A DNA stretch of 59,499 bases, taken from a virus. Where the stretch lies: positions 1 to 59,499 of IMG/VR virus record IMGVR_UViG_3300050821_005203; one strand, 5' to 3'. A model generated the notes under the pieces. It saw nothing but the letters and a program-made list of their open reading frames with translations. It did no database searches and was not told the DNA's origin. Below, piece after piece: positions 19,723 through 28,899 of the stretch; position 1 is the stretch's first letter; every line of letters begins with the position of its first letter. The position numbers and the translations under genes are program-made.

Positions 19723-20457
19723 TTAGGCGCTCAGGAGATCCCGCCCGATCGCCGCGCGCACCTGTGGATCGCTGAGCTTCCAAACCCGCGCGCTGTAGAC
19801 GAAGTGGACCATGCCTATGCCCGCGCGGAAAGCGAGAATCTGCGGCACGGACTGCACCGATAGGGGGCCGTTGCGCAGCACTAGCCACGCAAGACCGAGA
19901 ACGAGAACGAGCGGGATAAATCCCCAACGCCAGCCCGACGCTTGGCTGGACAGACCGATGTCGGTGAGCCAGTGATTGAACGAGAAGATTCCGAAAGAGA
20001 TCGCGTGGAGCTTCGGTCCTTCACCCAGGAATGGGAAAATTCCTATGCTAAAGGCCGTGAAGGCGAGGCACCCAAGCGCCCGCAACATCCGCTCGTTCTG
20101 GCTGCTTCTGGGACGGTAGAGGCACGTGACACCGAATATCTGCATCCCGAAGTGCCAGATATTCCAAACGAAATAGACCCCAACGACGACCGTCCAGGGC
20201 AGCAAAAGGCACCCGCCAATAAGAATGCCAGGCAGGACAATGTGCCTGCCCCACTCACGCCGCACGATCGCGCGCAACCCCGGCTTGCTCCATGCCAGGA
20301 TCATCGGCGAGATGACGTGCCCCGTTTCAAGGATCATTATCGTCGAGGCCATGAACCAGACCTGCGGATCTGGCACAAACAACAGCAGTATAACGCCGAT
20401 CGGGAGCCCACTCAGCAGCCAGAAGCCGTCCCACCACGGATTACGTACCCAGGTCAT
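19723..20457 (-). CDS. Polytopic membrane protein with conserved-looking histidines (244 aa)
   Basis: About seven membrane segments (for example LSGLPIGVILLLFVPDPQVW, LPGILIGGCLLLPWTVVVGV, FIPLVLVLGLAWLVL). Histidines recur at helix ends: E-T-G-H-V, W-N-I-W-H-F-G-M-Q, F-N-H-W-L-T-D-I-G-L and M-V-H-F-V-Y followed by W-K-L-S-D-P-Q-V-R. This H/H-D/H distribution and closing motif suggest a membrane metalloenzyme family found in bacterial genomes, with distant similarity to Brp/Blh-type oxygenases. It adjoins signal-peptide and adhesin genes, so lipid or surface modification is conceivable. Function inferred only. Confidence 0.5.
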   Translation of the reverse strand: MTWVRNPWWDGFWLLSGLPIGVILLLFVPDPQVWFMASTIMILETGHVISPMILAWSKPGLRAIVRREWGRHIVLPGILIGGCLLLPWTVVVGVYFVWNIWHFGMQIFGVTCLYRPRSSQNERMLRALGCLAFTAFSIGIFPFLGEGPKLHAISFGIFSFNHWLTDIGLSSQASGWRWGFIPLVLVLGLAWLVLRNGPLSVQSVPQILAFRAGIGMVHFVYSARVWKLSDPQVRAAIGRDLLSA

Positions 20458-20756
20458 CGGTCATGACAAATGGCGGCTTTGCGAGACCACTCTTTCCACT
20501 GTTCGTCTGTTTGCTCCAGGCCGCAATACTCGTTGCCGCACAACGCAAGCTCGACCGCACACGAGGAGCCGGGTGGCGGGAAGTAAATATCTGCGGTTTG
20601 CTTTTCTACGTCAGCCGGCGCGCTGCATCCCTTGGTTGGCCAGCTCGTGCAGCTCCAACTGTGTAGATGTTCAACCACGTCAACCGGCGTAATCACGTCA
20701 ACCGGAGCTGGAACGACTATCGTAGAAACATAAAACGCTAGGGGCAGGATGTTCAT
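20454..20756 (-). CDS. Secreted Cys-rich small protein (100 aa)
   Basis: The N-terminus MNILPLAFYVSTIVVPAPVD is a likely signal peptide. The mature part has VEHLHSWSCTSWPTKGCSAP, strikingly like the last 25 residues of the preceding protein (VDHLYIWSCAGWQTTACNTS). It therefore looks like a duplicated C-terminal module that became a separate gene. About ten cysteines suggest disulphides. The start overlaps the previous stop (TGATG). Confidence 0.5.
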   Translation of the reverse strand: MNILPLAFYVSTIVVPAPVDVITPVDVVEHLHSWSCTSWPTKGCSAPADVEKQTADIYFPPPGSSCAVELALCGNEYCGLEQTDEQWKEWSRKAAICHDR

Positions 20757-21862
20757 CAGTACCCTCCGGGGTCGGCGCTGGACGTGTTGCACGCAGTGGT
20801 CTGCCAACCGGCGCAGCTCCAAATATAGAGGTGGTCTACCCACTCCTTTATTTCTGCCGGCGCGCTTCCGTTTGTTGGGAGTTGGTTAAACCCCACCGCG
20901 TCGATATTGAGAGCGTGGCGGCTAGAAGCGTCGCTCACTTGCCACGCAAACATAGTGGAGTTGTCAACGTTCGCGTGAACACAGTTAGCGAACGTGGTAT
21001 TAAGCCAGCCGCATTGGTATCTGGCGGTGCTTCCATCGCTGGTGGTACGTATGCCTGTCGTGATATAATTACTGATAAAGCCGCCGCCGGGGAAGCCGGG
21101 CGGGAAACTTCCTTCCCAGACGCACCCAGGGGTGCCGAAGTTATAGAATGTTCCGCCCGTATACCATGTGTGGAAACAAGCGTCGTATCCCCCTCCAACA
21201 TTTGGATTCCCAAATATCTCTTGGGCATCACCTTCCAGAAAATTCCATTGCCCCTGCGCGCTCGGGGCGCCGTCCGGTCCCCCAAGCCACGGGCCGGCTG
21301 CGTAGCTAATTGGGTTACCTGTGTACGTGGTAGGATATACGGGGATGCGATAATTCGACTCCATGTAAAGATTTGAGTTCGCCAGGGCTCCCATGCGGCC
21401 AAGGTTTGTCGTGCTGAGGACCCCATGTTGCAGGCCGTTGTTCGCGCCGGTGCCCCCGTTCGTGCCGGTCCCGGCGGGGAGGTCTATCTGGAGAACCTGC
21501 TTCCCGTTCGTGTCGGTTACGATAGTTGGACAAGGGCCTTGCACACCCCCGATAGTACCCTGGAAAAGAACGGGATTGCTCGCCCCGGCACAGTCGAGCC
21601 AAGTGCTCGTATCGGAAGCGTTTACGCCAGCAAGAGTTACGCCGTTCACCCATACTCCGCCTGACGCGCGGGTGAAATCTATGCAGAGGACGCAGGTCGT
21701 GAAACCGGCAACCGCGGCTTGGGTCGGGGGTGTGGGTGGCCCCGAAGGGGGAGGCGAGGAACCGACCACGTGCCCGCCCACAAGCAACCCACCGTTGTTC
21801 GCAAGCGCAACGGTGCCGACAATCGAAAGCAGAACCGCAAATGTGGCTAGTACGCGCTTCAC
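20756..21862 (-). CDS. Secreted jelly-roll-like protein (368 aa)
   Basis: The GTG start overlaps the upstream stop (GTGA). [20 protein letters not shown] is a signal peptide, followed by a proline-rich linker and about 300 residues with an even distribution of W, G, N and Y (SNYRIPVYPTTYTGNPISYA, GGYDACFHTWYTGGTFYNFG). The pattern resembles concanavalin-like glucanase or lectin folds, so a carbohydrate-binding or -cleaving adhesin is likely. The C-terminal W-S-C-A-G-W motif is repeated in the next gene. Confidence 0.5.
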   Translation of the reverse strand: MKRVLATFAVLLSIVGTVALANNGGLLVGGHVVGSSPPPSGPPTPPTQAAVAGFTTCVLCIDFTRASGGVWVNGVTLAGVNASDTSTWLDCAGASNPVLFQGTIGGVQGPCPTIVTDTNGKQVLQIDLPAGTGTNGGTGANNGLQHGVLSTTNLGRMGALANSNLYMESNYRIPVYPTTYTGNPISYAAGPWLGGPDGAPSAQGQWNFLEGDAQEIFGNPNVGGGYDACFHTWYTGGTFYNFGTPGCVWEGSFPPGFPGGGFISNYITTGIRTTSDGSTARYQCGWLNTTFANCVHANVDNSTMFAWQVSDASSRHALNIDAVGFNQLPTNGSAPAEIKEWVDHLYIWSCAGWQTTACNTSSADPGGY

Positions 21863-22959
21863 TTGAAGCTCGCCTGCCCCGCCATCGCGGCTTCCAGGGT
21901 TGTCCATGTCCAAGTTGGATTTTCGGCTGTTGGGCCTGGAGTTTGGATCTGATATGCCTCCGCGACGCCTTGGTGGTTGGCGGTGCCGTTAAGAATAGGT
22001 CCTGCGGTAAATGGTGACGATACACCGATCCCGCTCTGGGTGCTGTTTACTGCAAGACACGACACCAACAGCTCGTTCGCCTGAGTCGGGGTTATGGAAC
22101 CCGGTTGAATTGTGGCTATGTTACCCACCCCAGCGTGAGAGGATTGGTCAAGAGGGCTTACCGCCACATTAGCAAAACCCATGACGGTAAGAGCGGGCGC
22201 TGCAGTTGTCCCGCTAGCGCTAGCTGTAAATGTCATAGAAGTAGACACAGTGGGCGCCTGCACGTAAAGCAAAACCCCCGTAACGTTATCCTGAGCTGCT
22301 GAGTAAACCTGCGTGTAGGTGTTTCCCAAACTATCGGAAAACACGCTACTACCGCCGGCACCAATGTAATAACTCAGGCATCCGACGATGTGGTTAACCC
22401 CCATCATGTTTGTGGCGGAGGTCGTGCAGGGGAGCGTGCCGTTTGACGACCCGCAGGAATTAGTCGCGCCGGCTACAGCCACTATCGGAGGGCTCACTGC
22501 GTACTGCGGCGTCCAGCAGTCCCATTCTGTGGACGAAGAACTGGTCCCGACAACGTCGCAACCGAACCAGTCGATTTGACTAGCAATTTCCGCAGCAGGA
22601 CAAGCAACGTTCGGAACGCCGGTTCCGGTGCAAATAGCGTATGGTGACTGGAGAGCCCAATTGTAGCCTGAACCAAAACTAAGTCCGGTATAGGGAGAGC
22701 CGGAGTTGTTCCCGGCGTTAATCCGAAACTTGACCGATAAACCGTTCGCGGCTACCGGACATGCGGGTGGAAATAGAATTTGATGGTTGTTGCCAGTCAG
22801 CGTCAGGTAATAGGTGACCGGGACCAGAGGGCCGGGGCAGGGAACCGTGATTGTCGCCCCGTCGGTGAGTACGATTGGGGGTGGGACGGTCTCGTTGATG
22901 GCGTGAGCAGGCTTGGCAAGCATCAAGCCTACCAGCAGCAGAAAGCATAGAGCCCTCAT
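21859..22959 (-). CDS. Secreted beta-rich protein paired with a collagen-like gene (366 aa)
   Basis: [20 protein letters not shown] is a clear signal peptide. Residues 20-135 are a beta region ([20 protein letters not shown]). The C-terminal 200 residues ([60 protein letters not shown]) follow the galectin/jelly-roll pattern common at the end of phage tail proteins, also seen in 46604-47599. The ATGA overlap couples it to the collagen-like gene upstream. Confidence 0.55.
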   Translation of the reverse strand: MRALCFLLLVGLMLAKPAHAINETVPPPIVLTDGATITVPCPGPLVPVTYYLTLTGNNHQILFPPACPVAANGLSVKFRINAGNNSGSPYTGLSFGSGYNWALQSPYAICTGTGVPNVACPAAEIASQIDWFGCDVVGTSSSSTEWDCWTPQYAVSPPIVAVAGATNSCGSSNGTLPCTTSATNMMGVNHIVGCLSYYIGAGGSSVFSDSLGNTYTQVYSAAQDNVTGVLLYVQAPTVSTSMTFTASASGTTAAPALTVMGFANVAVSPLDQSSHAGVGNIATIQPGSITPTQANELLVSCLAVNSTQSGIGVSSPFTAGPILNGTANHQGVAEAYQIQTPGPTAENPTWTWTTLEAAMAGQASFK

Positions 22960-24710
22960 CGGACAATCCAATTTGAAATACCGTCGGACATCAGGGGGAT
23001 GTTGGTGCCTTGGGTGTTGATGTCGGTGAATGTGTAATTAGAGCCGCTACCTATCGTATCCCCGGCGTGCGGCGTGATCGTGTGCGTATCTCCCGCGCCA
23101 AGAATGGCCGCAACGTCGATCGTACACCCGGTAAAACCAGCGGCGGCGCTCGTGATCGTGGTCGTTTTGGCTCCGGGAGAGGAGTTGGCCCAGATGACCT
23201 GCGTCGGATGTGTTAGAGAGGCCGCGACGCTCTGGGTGCCGGTCGAGGTGACTCTGATGATGGTCGCGGCGTAGTTGCTGCCCGATCCCGTAGGTCCCGT
23301 TACGGTACTCGCCGCCCCTGTGGCACCCGTGTTGCCCGTGGGGCCGATACTGCCCGCCGCGCCGCCCGCGCCCGTAGGTCCCGTAGCCCCCGTATTGCCC
23401 GTTGCTCCCGTGTTCGTGGCGGCACCTGCCGGCCCGGTGTTGCCGGTGACCCCAGTCGGGCCTGCGGGTCCGGTAGCGCCGGTATTGGCCGCCGCCCCCA
23501 TCGGGCCGGTATTCCCGGTCGCCCCGGTCGCCCCGGTATTCGTCGCCGCGCCCGCCGTTCCGGTCGGCCCAGTAGGCCCGGTTACTGTAGAAGCAGCGCC
23601 GGTAGGCCCCGTTCCGAGCGGTCCCGTGTTACCGGTAGGCCCGGTGTTACCAGTGGGGCCTGTGACCGTACTGGCGGCGCCCGCCGCCCCGGTGTTACCG
23701 GTCGGCCCTGTGACGCCTATCGCCCCCTGTGGCCCGGTGTTGCCGGTGACCCCAGCGGGACCTGTAGCTCCTGTATTTGTCGCAGCACCTGCCGCACCAG
23801 TATTGCCCGTAGCCCCGGTCGGCCCTATGGGACCCGTTGCGCCGGTATTGGCCGCGCTCCCCATCCCGGTAGCGCCCGTCGGTCCGGTGTTGCCGGTAGG
23901 CCCTGTGACCGTGGAGGCCGCCCCTTGAGAACCCGTGGGGCCAGTACCGAGCGGCCCAGTAGAACCCGTATTGCCCGTGGCCCCGGTCGGCCCTATGGGT
24001 CCCGTGGCCCCGACGGGACCCGTAACGCCGATTGGGCCAGTCGAGCCAGCCCCCGATGCCCCGGTAGGCCCTGTGAACCCTATTCCAGCCGGACCCGCCG
24101 CGCCCGTATTCCCGGTCGGTCCCGTGCTGCCCAGCGGGCCTACGCCACCAGCAGTGCCAGTCGGGCCTTGTGGTCCGGTCAGGCCCAGCGGGCCGACCGG
24201 CCCTGTTTGACCCGTTGACCCAGTTGGTCCCGTACCTAGCGGTCCGGTTGATCCGATGGCTCCGGTTGGTCCACTCGGACCGGTTGCGCCGAATCCAGTG
24301 GCCCCGGTAGCACCAGTGGCCCCGGTTGCGCCTGTGCTGCCGGTAGGACCTATCGCGCCTGTCGGACCCGTGGCCCCCACGCCGCCCGTAGCGCCGGTAT
24401 TGCCGGTCGGTCCCGTACCTAGCGGGCCGGTATTACCGGTGACCCCTTGCGCACCTGCCGCGCCCTGAGTGCCCGTGGGGCCTGTGTTGCCGGCAGACCC
24501 AATCTGCCCCTGCGGTCCGGTTGGTCCGATAGCGCCCGTGGGACCGCCCATCGGACCCGTAGGCCCCGTAGCGCCCGTAAAGGCACCCGTGGTGCCGGCT
24601 TCGAGCTGACCCTGATCGTTCCAGTATGCGCCTTGCCCCGCCCTAACGACGCCGCCGACTTGCCGGACCGTAGTACCGGAGTATTCGCCGTATATGGGGC
24701 CGGTCGGCAT
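22956..24710 (-). CDS. Large collagen-like protein (584 aa)
   Basis: A head of about 45 residues ([20 protein letters not shown] then [12 protein letters not shown]) is followed by some 430 residues of Gly-X-Y triplets, mostly [11 protein letters not shown]-terminal domain of about 110 residues ([40 protein letters not shown]) probably trimerises or tips the fibre. Bacteriophage collagens form trimeric virion fibres. The head is shared with the proteins at 24710 and 30918. No signal peptide, consistent with a virion protein rather than secretion. Confidence 0.8.
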   Translation of the reverse strand: MPTGPIYGEYSGTTVRQVGGVVRAGQGAYWNDQGQLEAGTTGAFTGATGPTGPMGGPTGAIGPTGPQGQIGSAGNTGPTGTQGAAGAQGVTGNTGPLGTGPTGNTGATGGVGATGPTGAIGPTGSTGATGATGATGATGFGATGPSGPTGAIGSTGPLGTGPTGSTGQTGPVGPLGLTGPQGPTGTAGGVGPLGSTGPTGNTGAAGPAGIGFTGPTGASGAGSTGPIGVTGPVGATGPIGPTGATGNTGSTGPLGTGPTGSQGAASTVTGPTGNTGPTGATGMGSAANTGATGPIGPTGATGNTGAAGAATNTGATGPAGVTGNTGPQGAIGVTGPTGNTGAAGAASTVTGPTGNTGPTGNTGPLGTGPTGAASTVTGPTGPTGTAGAATNTGATGATGNTGPMGAAANTGATGPAGPTGVTGNTGPAGAATNTGATGNTGATGPTGAGGAAGSIGPTGNTGATGAASTVTGPTGSGSNYAATIIRVTSTGTQSVAASLTHPTQVIWANSSPGAKTTTITSAAAGFTGCTIDVAAILGAGDTHTITPHAGDTIGSGSNYTFTDINTQGTNIPLMSDGISNWIVR

Positions 24711-25429
24711 CAGCCGAGGCTGACGTTAACGACGCCGCCGTTGCTCCACAAATGGCCGGCGACGTGAGGATCGAGCGTCGGCAGGCCGGAAAGTATTATC
24801 GTCGCGCCGGTAGCCGTGAGATTAGCGAATGACCCGTTGGTCGGGTTGGCCCCGGTCGGCCCTGTTGCCCCGGTGCTGCTCGCGGTGCCCGCAGGACCCG
24901 TATTACCCGTGTTACCGGTGGGTCCTGTGACCGTGCTGGCCGCTCCGGTCGCCCCGGTCGCGCCCGCTGCTCCGGTTGGCCCGGTAGGCCCTGTAACGGT
25001 CGAAGCCGCGCCCGCAGCCCCCGTGTTCCCTGTAGGGCCGGTAGCTCCGACAGCGCCCGTAGGCCCGGTGGAGCCTGGGCTTGGTCCGGTAGCTCCGGTG
25101 TTCCCCGTAGCTCCGGTGTTGCTTGCTGCTCCGGCAGTTCCCGTGGGACCTGTCGCCCCCGTGGGACCAGCCGGGCCGGTGGCCCCGGTGTTGCTTGCGC
25201 TACCGGCCGGGCCGGTGTTCCCTGTCGCGCCGGTTGCCCCAGCAGCTCCTGTATGTCCTGTGGGTCCTGTAGAGCCTGTCGTTCCGGTAGGGCTGTGACC
25301 CGAGTCCTGAACAAAACCAGGGGCGGCCCACTCCACACCGTGACCGGCTGTAACGGTGCCAGACTGCCTTACGGGAAGGCCGGCGTACTCAGCCTGCGCA
25401 GGATCGTTGGCGATCGGCCCCGTGGTCAG
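24710..25429 (-). CDS. Short collagen-like protein, probable CTG start (239 aa)
   Basis: The head ([35 protein letters not shown]) aligns with those of the other collagen-like proteins, and 130 residues of G-P-T triplets follow. A short tail (GLPTDPHVAG-like, ending V-N-V-S-L-G) closes it. The shared head can only be included if translation begins at CTG 25429, six bases downstream of a GAGCATAG element; the first GTG (25336) would remove it. It overlaps the next collagen gene by one base. Confidence 0.7.
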   Translation of the reverse strand: MTTGPIANDPAQAEYAGLPVRQSGTVTAGHGVEWAAPGFVQDSGHSPTGTTGSTGPTGHTGAAGATGATGNTGPAGSASNTGATGPAGPTGATGPTGTAGAASNTGATGNTGATGPSPGSTGPTGAVGATGPTGNTGAAGAASTVTGPTGPTGAAGATGATGAASTVTGPTGNTGNTGPAGTASSTGATGPTGANPTNGSFANLTATGATIILSGLPTLDPHVAGHLWSNGGVVNVSLG

Positions 25430-25445
25430 CTAATGCTATGCTCTC
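25427..25445 (-). promoter_or_regulatory. GAGCATAG-N6-CTG start element
   Basis: On the minus strand GAGAGCATAGC is followed by five bases and CTG, the inferred start of the 24710-25429 gene. The TAG inside the element is the stop of the upstream fusion gene. GAGAG may serve as ribosome-binding site. Same geometry at 32701, 51172, 57988 and 58194. Confidence 0.5.
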
Positions 25446-28129
25446 TTTTCCGCCCGCTCGAACAGCAGACACATGAAAGTGAAGTCCAACCCCACCCAAT
25501 TTACGACCCTATCGCGGCAAAGTAAATCGAGGTCGCCTTCACGCAGGTTGAGGCCCACACCTTGAGCATAATCAACCATCTCGGAGACCTCGTATGCGCT
25601 GAATATCTTAACCGGCGCACCGAACGCCATCCGGTCCCCACAATCAATGTGGGTTGCCCAGTAGTCGAAGGACAGACACAGCTTCCCGCCGGGGCGGATA
25701 ATGCGCGCCATCTCATCGAGGAACTTACGCCAGTCTACCCCGTGCTCGATGACACTCAGGCACGCGACGAAGGCGTAGGAACCGTCTCTCACCCACCTCA
25801 GATTCGTAATGTCTCCTGTCACATAGTAAATCGGCGCAACATAGCCGGGTGTTCGCTCTTCAAGATTTACATTAGCAAGATTTTTGAACCCGATCTTTTG
25901 GAGGCCGGGGAGGAATGCTGAGTTGCGGTCGCCCCCCGCATCCATGATCGCAAAGTCTTTCTCGATGTCCATGCACGCGCAGAGCGCAAGCCACGTATCC
26001 CAGTTCTTCACCTTGTCGCGGTGCTGCGGGAGATCTCGCTCGAATAGCAAGTTGGTCGCCTTTTCGACTTGTTCCATCGAAAGAAGCGGCCGATTGTAGC
26101 GCAAGGGCGCTGCGGGCGGGATCGAGCGAGCAAAAGCCTCAGCCGTTGGTAGGGGCAGGGGCTCGATCACATGGTTGACGCCGCCGATGACGGCAGTTTC
26201 CGTGTATCCGATCGACTCCACAAACCCTTCGTAATCCCGGAATGAAACGCCGAACTCCTCGTCGAACAGCGCCTCGTGCTCGTAGATAATCGGCATCCGA
26301 TGCTTCCGGATGGTCTCTCTTGCCCCACGTAACGCGCGCAGGTCGCTGCCTTGGACATCCACCTTCATGAAGCTGATCGGCACCGTGAAAAGAAAGCTGT
26401 CGATCGTCTTGGATGGGACAAAGCGATCTGATTCCGCCACTCCTCGGCGGTCTATGCCATACGAGCCATACGCCTTGAATCTCTTAAAATCTGGGGTGGG
26501 GTATGGAAGTTTTTCAAAATCTTTGTCCCAGACCGCCGCCTCGATGACGATCACGTTAGTCGCGCCATTCTCGTCCACGTTCTTCCTGAGCAAGCCGCAA
26601 ATGAACGGGTCAGCCTCGAACGCATAGACCCGCCCTTCCGGCCCAACCATCCGCGAGAACAGCACGGACATCTGACCGAAGTTGGCGCCGAGGTCGAGCA
26701 CTACGCTACCGCGCTTGATGTGCTTGCGCGCCTCATCGACGACCGCCGCATCGTAAACACGCCCAGCCTTGATCTCGTTGATCGTTGCATCGTCAGGCGC
26801 GTCGGTTGGGAGCCACCAGACGCCCGTGGCTGTTTCGTATCGCTGTACGCGCTGGGCCGGCTGAGGTGTAGGTTTCCCTGGCGCCTCAGCCAGCCCTCGC
26901 TCGGCGGAGCCAGATAGGAGCCATCGCACCTCCTCCGCCCGAACCGTCGCAAGCCACGCCTGCCGATCAAGCACTCCGTAAGAGATAACCAGCCTCTCCC
27001 CGTCGGGGTGCATACACATCCCACAGCAGAACTCGCCCTCTCCGTCCCCGAAGAAGAACCGCCGCGAAGCCTTACGGATATGGAAATCCTTGTCGAACCA
27101 GACGAATCGGCGCTGGTAGTTGCGCTGCCCGCGCATCGGGTCTGGGTAGGCTTGGCGCTCGTGGACGAGACACAGGAGCCCGTCGTCGAACGGGATAAGC
27201 TGTGAACTGCCGCCCCACTCTGCCGCCGCAACCGACGGGGTATGCTCGGCGTGTTTCTCTCCCGTGAAGTTGAGGACGAGCGTCGGATCACAGGAGTAGA
27301 CGAATCGCCCCGACCCGTCGGCGACCGGCATCCAGTTCTTCTCAGCGCGCCTCGGTCCCGGCGGCCGAATCCAACGCAGCTCTGGAGCCGCTTCAGTGGC
27401 TCCCACGTGGATCTCGCACCAGCCTTCCGGGTTCCTCTGGCGCGTCGTGGCTGAGAACCACAACCCATCCCGCCAAGGGAAGAGGCGAACATCTTCAATG
27501 CCCAAGCATCCTCGGAAGGCCACCGGCCCCAACTCCGGCGCGAGTTCGTTATCGAAGACCACCTCAAGATCCTGTCTCACGTGAAACAGGAAGTTCCTGG
27601 TTTTGACTTCCGGCTCGCGCATCACATAGCGCCCGTCATCGCCGATCAGATAGTTGACGGCGCGGACATTGAGGATCATCCGATCGCCTAACCGGCAGAT
27701 CGACGGGTTGCACGGCCGATACCCATCGGGCGGCTCGAACTCGATGCGCTTCGCGGTAAACGACGGCGCAAACTCTGATAGTGGACGGGTGTAGAAGAAC
27801 AGATTATTCCACGCTTGGTTGTGGACGGATTGCGGCACGCCCCGATCCAGCACGAGCGCGTCACAGATCGCGGCCGCTTGCTCGCGGTGACGTTCCGAAT
27901 AGAACCCTGCGATCGAGACCTCTTCGGCGAACCCATAGCGGTAGGGCGCATCCTCGACGAACAGAAGATCGTCTTTCGGATAGGGCATCCGCAGGCCGGG
28001 TTCAGCGAACAGCATGGCGACGTGGTTCATGCCGCGCTCGCGGAAGTGCCGCGCTAGTTCATAAAGTGCCTCAGCTCGATTTGGGCGCGCTTCGTATGCT
28101 TGGAGGGCGAGATCGGTGGCTGATTTCAT
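25436..28129 (-). CDS. Fusion of GH130-like propeller, FkbM methyltransferase and second methyltransferase (897 aa)
   Basis: Residues 1-80 are a TPR-like start (DLALQAYEARPNRAEALYEL). About 90-410 form a five-bladed-propeller region (CNPSICRLGDRMILNVRAVN, CLGIEDVRLFPWRDGLWFSA) resembling GH130 mannoside phosphorylases and their GT-linked relatives. About 440-660 is an FkbM-type SAM methyltransferase (SVVLDLGANFGQMSVLFSRM, VYAFEADPF, SFMKVDVQGSD). About 690-897 is a second class I methyltransferase (DFAIMDAGGDRNS, FVACLSVIEHGVDW, ARIIRPGGKLCLSF). It is coupled (ATGA) to a GT2 gene. Probable role: building or capping a methylated glycan on virion or host surface. Confidence 0.75.
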   Translation of the reverse strand: MKSATDLALQAYEARPNRAEALYELARHFRERGMNHVAMLFAEPGLRMPYPKDDLLFVEDAPYRYGFAEEVSIAGFYSERHREQAAAICDALVLDRGVPQSVHNQAWNNLFFYTRPLSEFAPSFTAKRIEFEPPDGYRPCNPSICRLGDRMILNVRAVNYLIGDDGRYVMREPEVKTRNFLFHVRQDLEVVFDNELAPELGPVAFRGCLGIEDVRLFPWRDGLWFSATTRQRNPEGWCEIHVGATEAAPELRWIRPPGPRRAEKNWMPVADGSGRFVYSCDPTLVLNFTGEKHAEHTPSVAAAEWGGSSQLIPFDDGLLCLVHERQAYPDPMRGQRNYQRRFVWFDKDFHIRKASRRFFFGDGEGEFCCGMCMHPDGERLVISYGVLDRQAWLATVRAEEVRWLLSGSAERGLAEAPGKPTPQPAQRVQRYETATGVWWLPTDAPDDATINEIKAGRVYDAAVVDEARKHIKRGSVVLDLGANFGQMSVLFSRMVGPEGRVYAFEADPFICGLLRKNVDENGATNVIVIEAAVWDKDFEKLPYPTPDFKRFKAYGSYGIDRRGVAESDRFVPSKTIDSFLFTVPISFMKVDVQGSDLRALRGARETIRKHRMPIIYEHEALFDEEFGVSFRDYEGFVESIGYTETAVIGGVNHVIEPLPLPTAEAFARSIPPAAPLRYNRPLLSMEQVEKATNLLFERDLPQHRDKVKNWDTWLALCACMDIEKDFAIMDAGGDRNSAFLPGLQKIGFKNLANVNLEERTPGYVAPIYYVTGDITNLRWVRDGSYAFVACLSVIEHGVDWRKFLDEMARIIRPGGKLCLSFDYWATHIDCGDRMAFGAPVKIFSAYEVSEMVDYAQGVGLNLREGDLDLLCRDRVVNWVGLDFTFMCLLFERAEKRA

Positions 28130-28890
28130 CCGAACTGCCTCACGCAGCGCGACGCCTGCAGCCACGCATACATGACCTCCTCGTCCCACCCGCCCAATTC
28201 CGCCCGCTTCATGTACCCCTCCGCAGCCTCCTCGAACCGCCCCATGTCTTTGAGCGTCTGAGCCCTATAGAAGTGGGTACGCGGATTGTCCGGGTCCCGC
28301 AGAAGGTCTGCGTCGAGCAGTTTCAGGTCTCGGATGAACTTGTCCTTGCGGTTCGAGCCGTCCTGATGATCGACGAACCACGCGCCGTCGAGGCTCGCTG
28401 TCTCGCCGGGGACGCTGAGGTATTCGTGTGTCACGCCCACATACCGTGCTCCGCAGCCTCGCTTGACCAGTCTGGTGTTGCGATAGGAGATGGTGTTGTC
28501 GCGCTGGATCAAGCGGTAGGCGTTAGGGGGATTGGGATCGGCAGCAATGATATCGCCGATACGCCACCCCGTATGATCCACCTTCAATTCCATGTCCGCG
28601 TCGACCAGGAGGATGTAATCGTATTCCAGCGGCAGGCTCTCGGCGTTATCGAGGGCGGCGTTCCGTGCCGAGGAGAAGTCTGTGAACTCCCCCTCGAACA
28701 AGCACCCTACAGGATTAAGACCGTCCGTTTCCCGGCGGTGCTTGAAGTAGGTGAGGATGATGTCCTGCGTGCCGTCGGTCGATCCGGTGTCGCGAATCGC
28801 CCAACACGAGATGTACGGCACAACCGAGGAGAGCATACGCTCGATGCGAGCACTCTCATTCCTCACGATAGAATTGAGACACAGTTTCAT
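28126..28890 (-). CDS. Family 2 glycosyltransferase (254 aa)
   Basis: Transfers a sugar from a nucleotide donor. The GT-A fold is visible as LCLNSIVRNESARIERMLSS, RDTGSTDGTQDII, FTDFSSARNAALDNA and the metal-binding DxD in YILLVDADMEL. The C-terminal 50 residues are TPR-like (FYRAQTLKDMGRFEEAAEGY). In related bacterial proteins the GT2, TPR and GH130-like parts are one polypeptide. Here they are split between two genes joined by ATGA. The acceptor is unknown; a virion fibre or host O-antigen/capsule are candidates. Confidence 0.8.
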   Translation of the reverse strand: MKLCLNSIVRNESARIERMLSSVVPYISCWAIRDTGSTDGTQDIILTYFKHRRETDGLNPVGCLFEGEFTDFSSARNAALDNAESLPLEYDYILLVDADMELKVDHTGWRIGDIIAADPNPPNAYRLIQRDNTISYRNTRLVKRGCGARYVGVTHEYLSVPGETASLDGAWFVDHQDGSNRKDKFIRDLKLLDADLLRDPDNPRTHFYRAQTLKDMGRFEEAAEGYMKRAELGGWDEEVMYAWLQASRCVRQFG

Positions 28891-28899
28891 CGCGTGTGA

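Noticed and set aside
22956-24710. Repeat array considered as CRISPR
   Set aside because: The repeats are in-frame Gly-X-Y codons without regular unique spacers.
23275-25298. Long plus-strand ORFs rich in P-V-G-P-V-A-P-V antisense to the collagen-like genes
   Set aside because: They are the reverse complement of G-P-T triplets; absence of stops follows from the repeat composition. No ribosome-binding sites, and all similar regions (31219-32003, 43133-44602) show the same effect.
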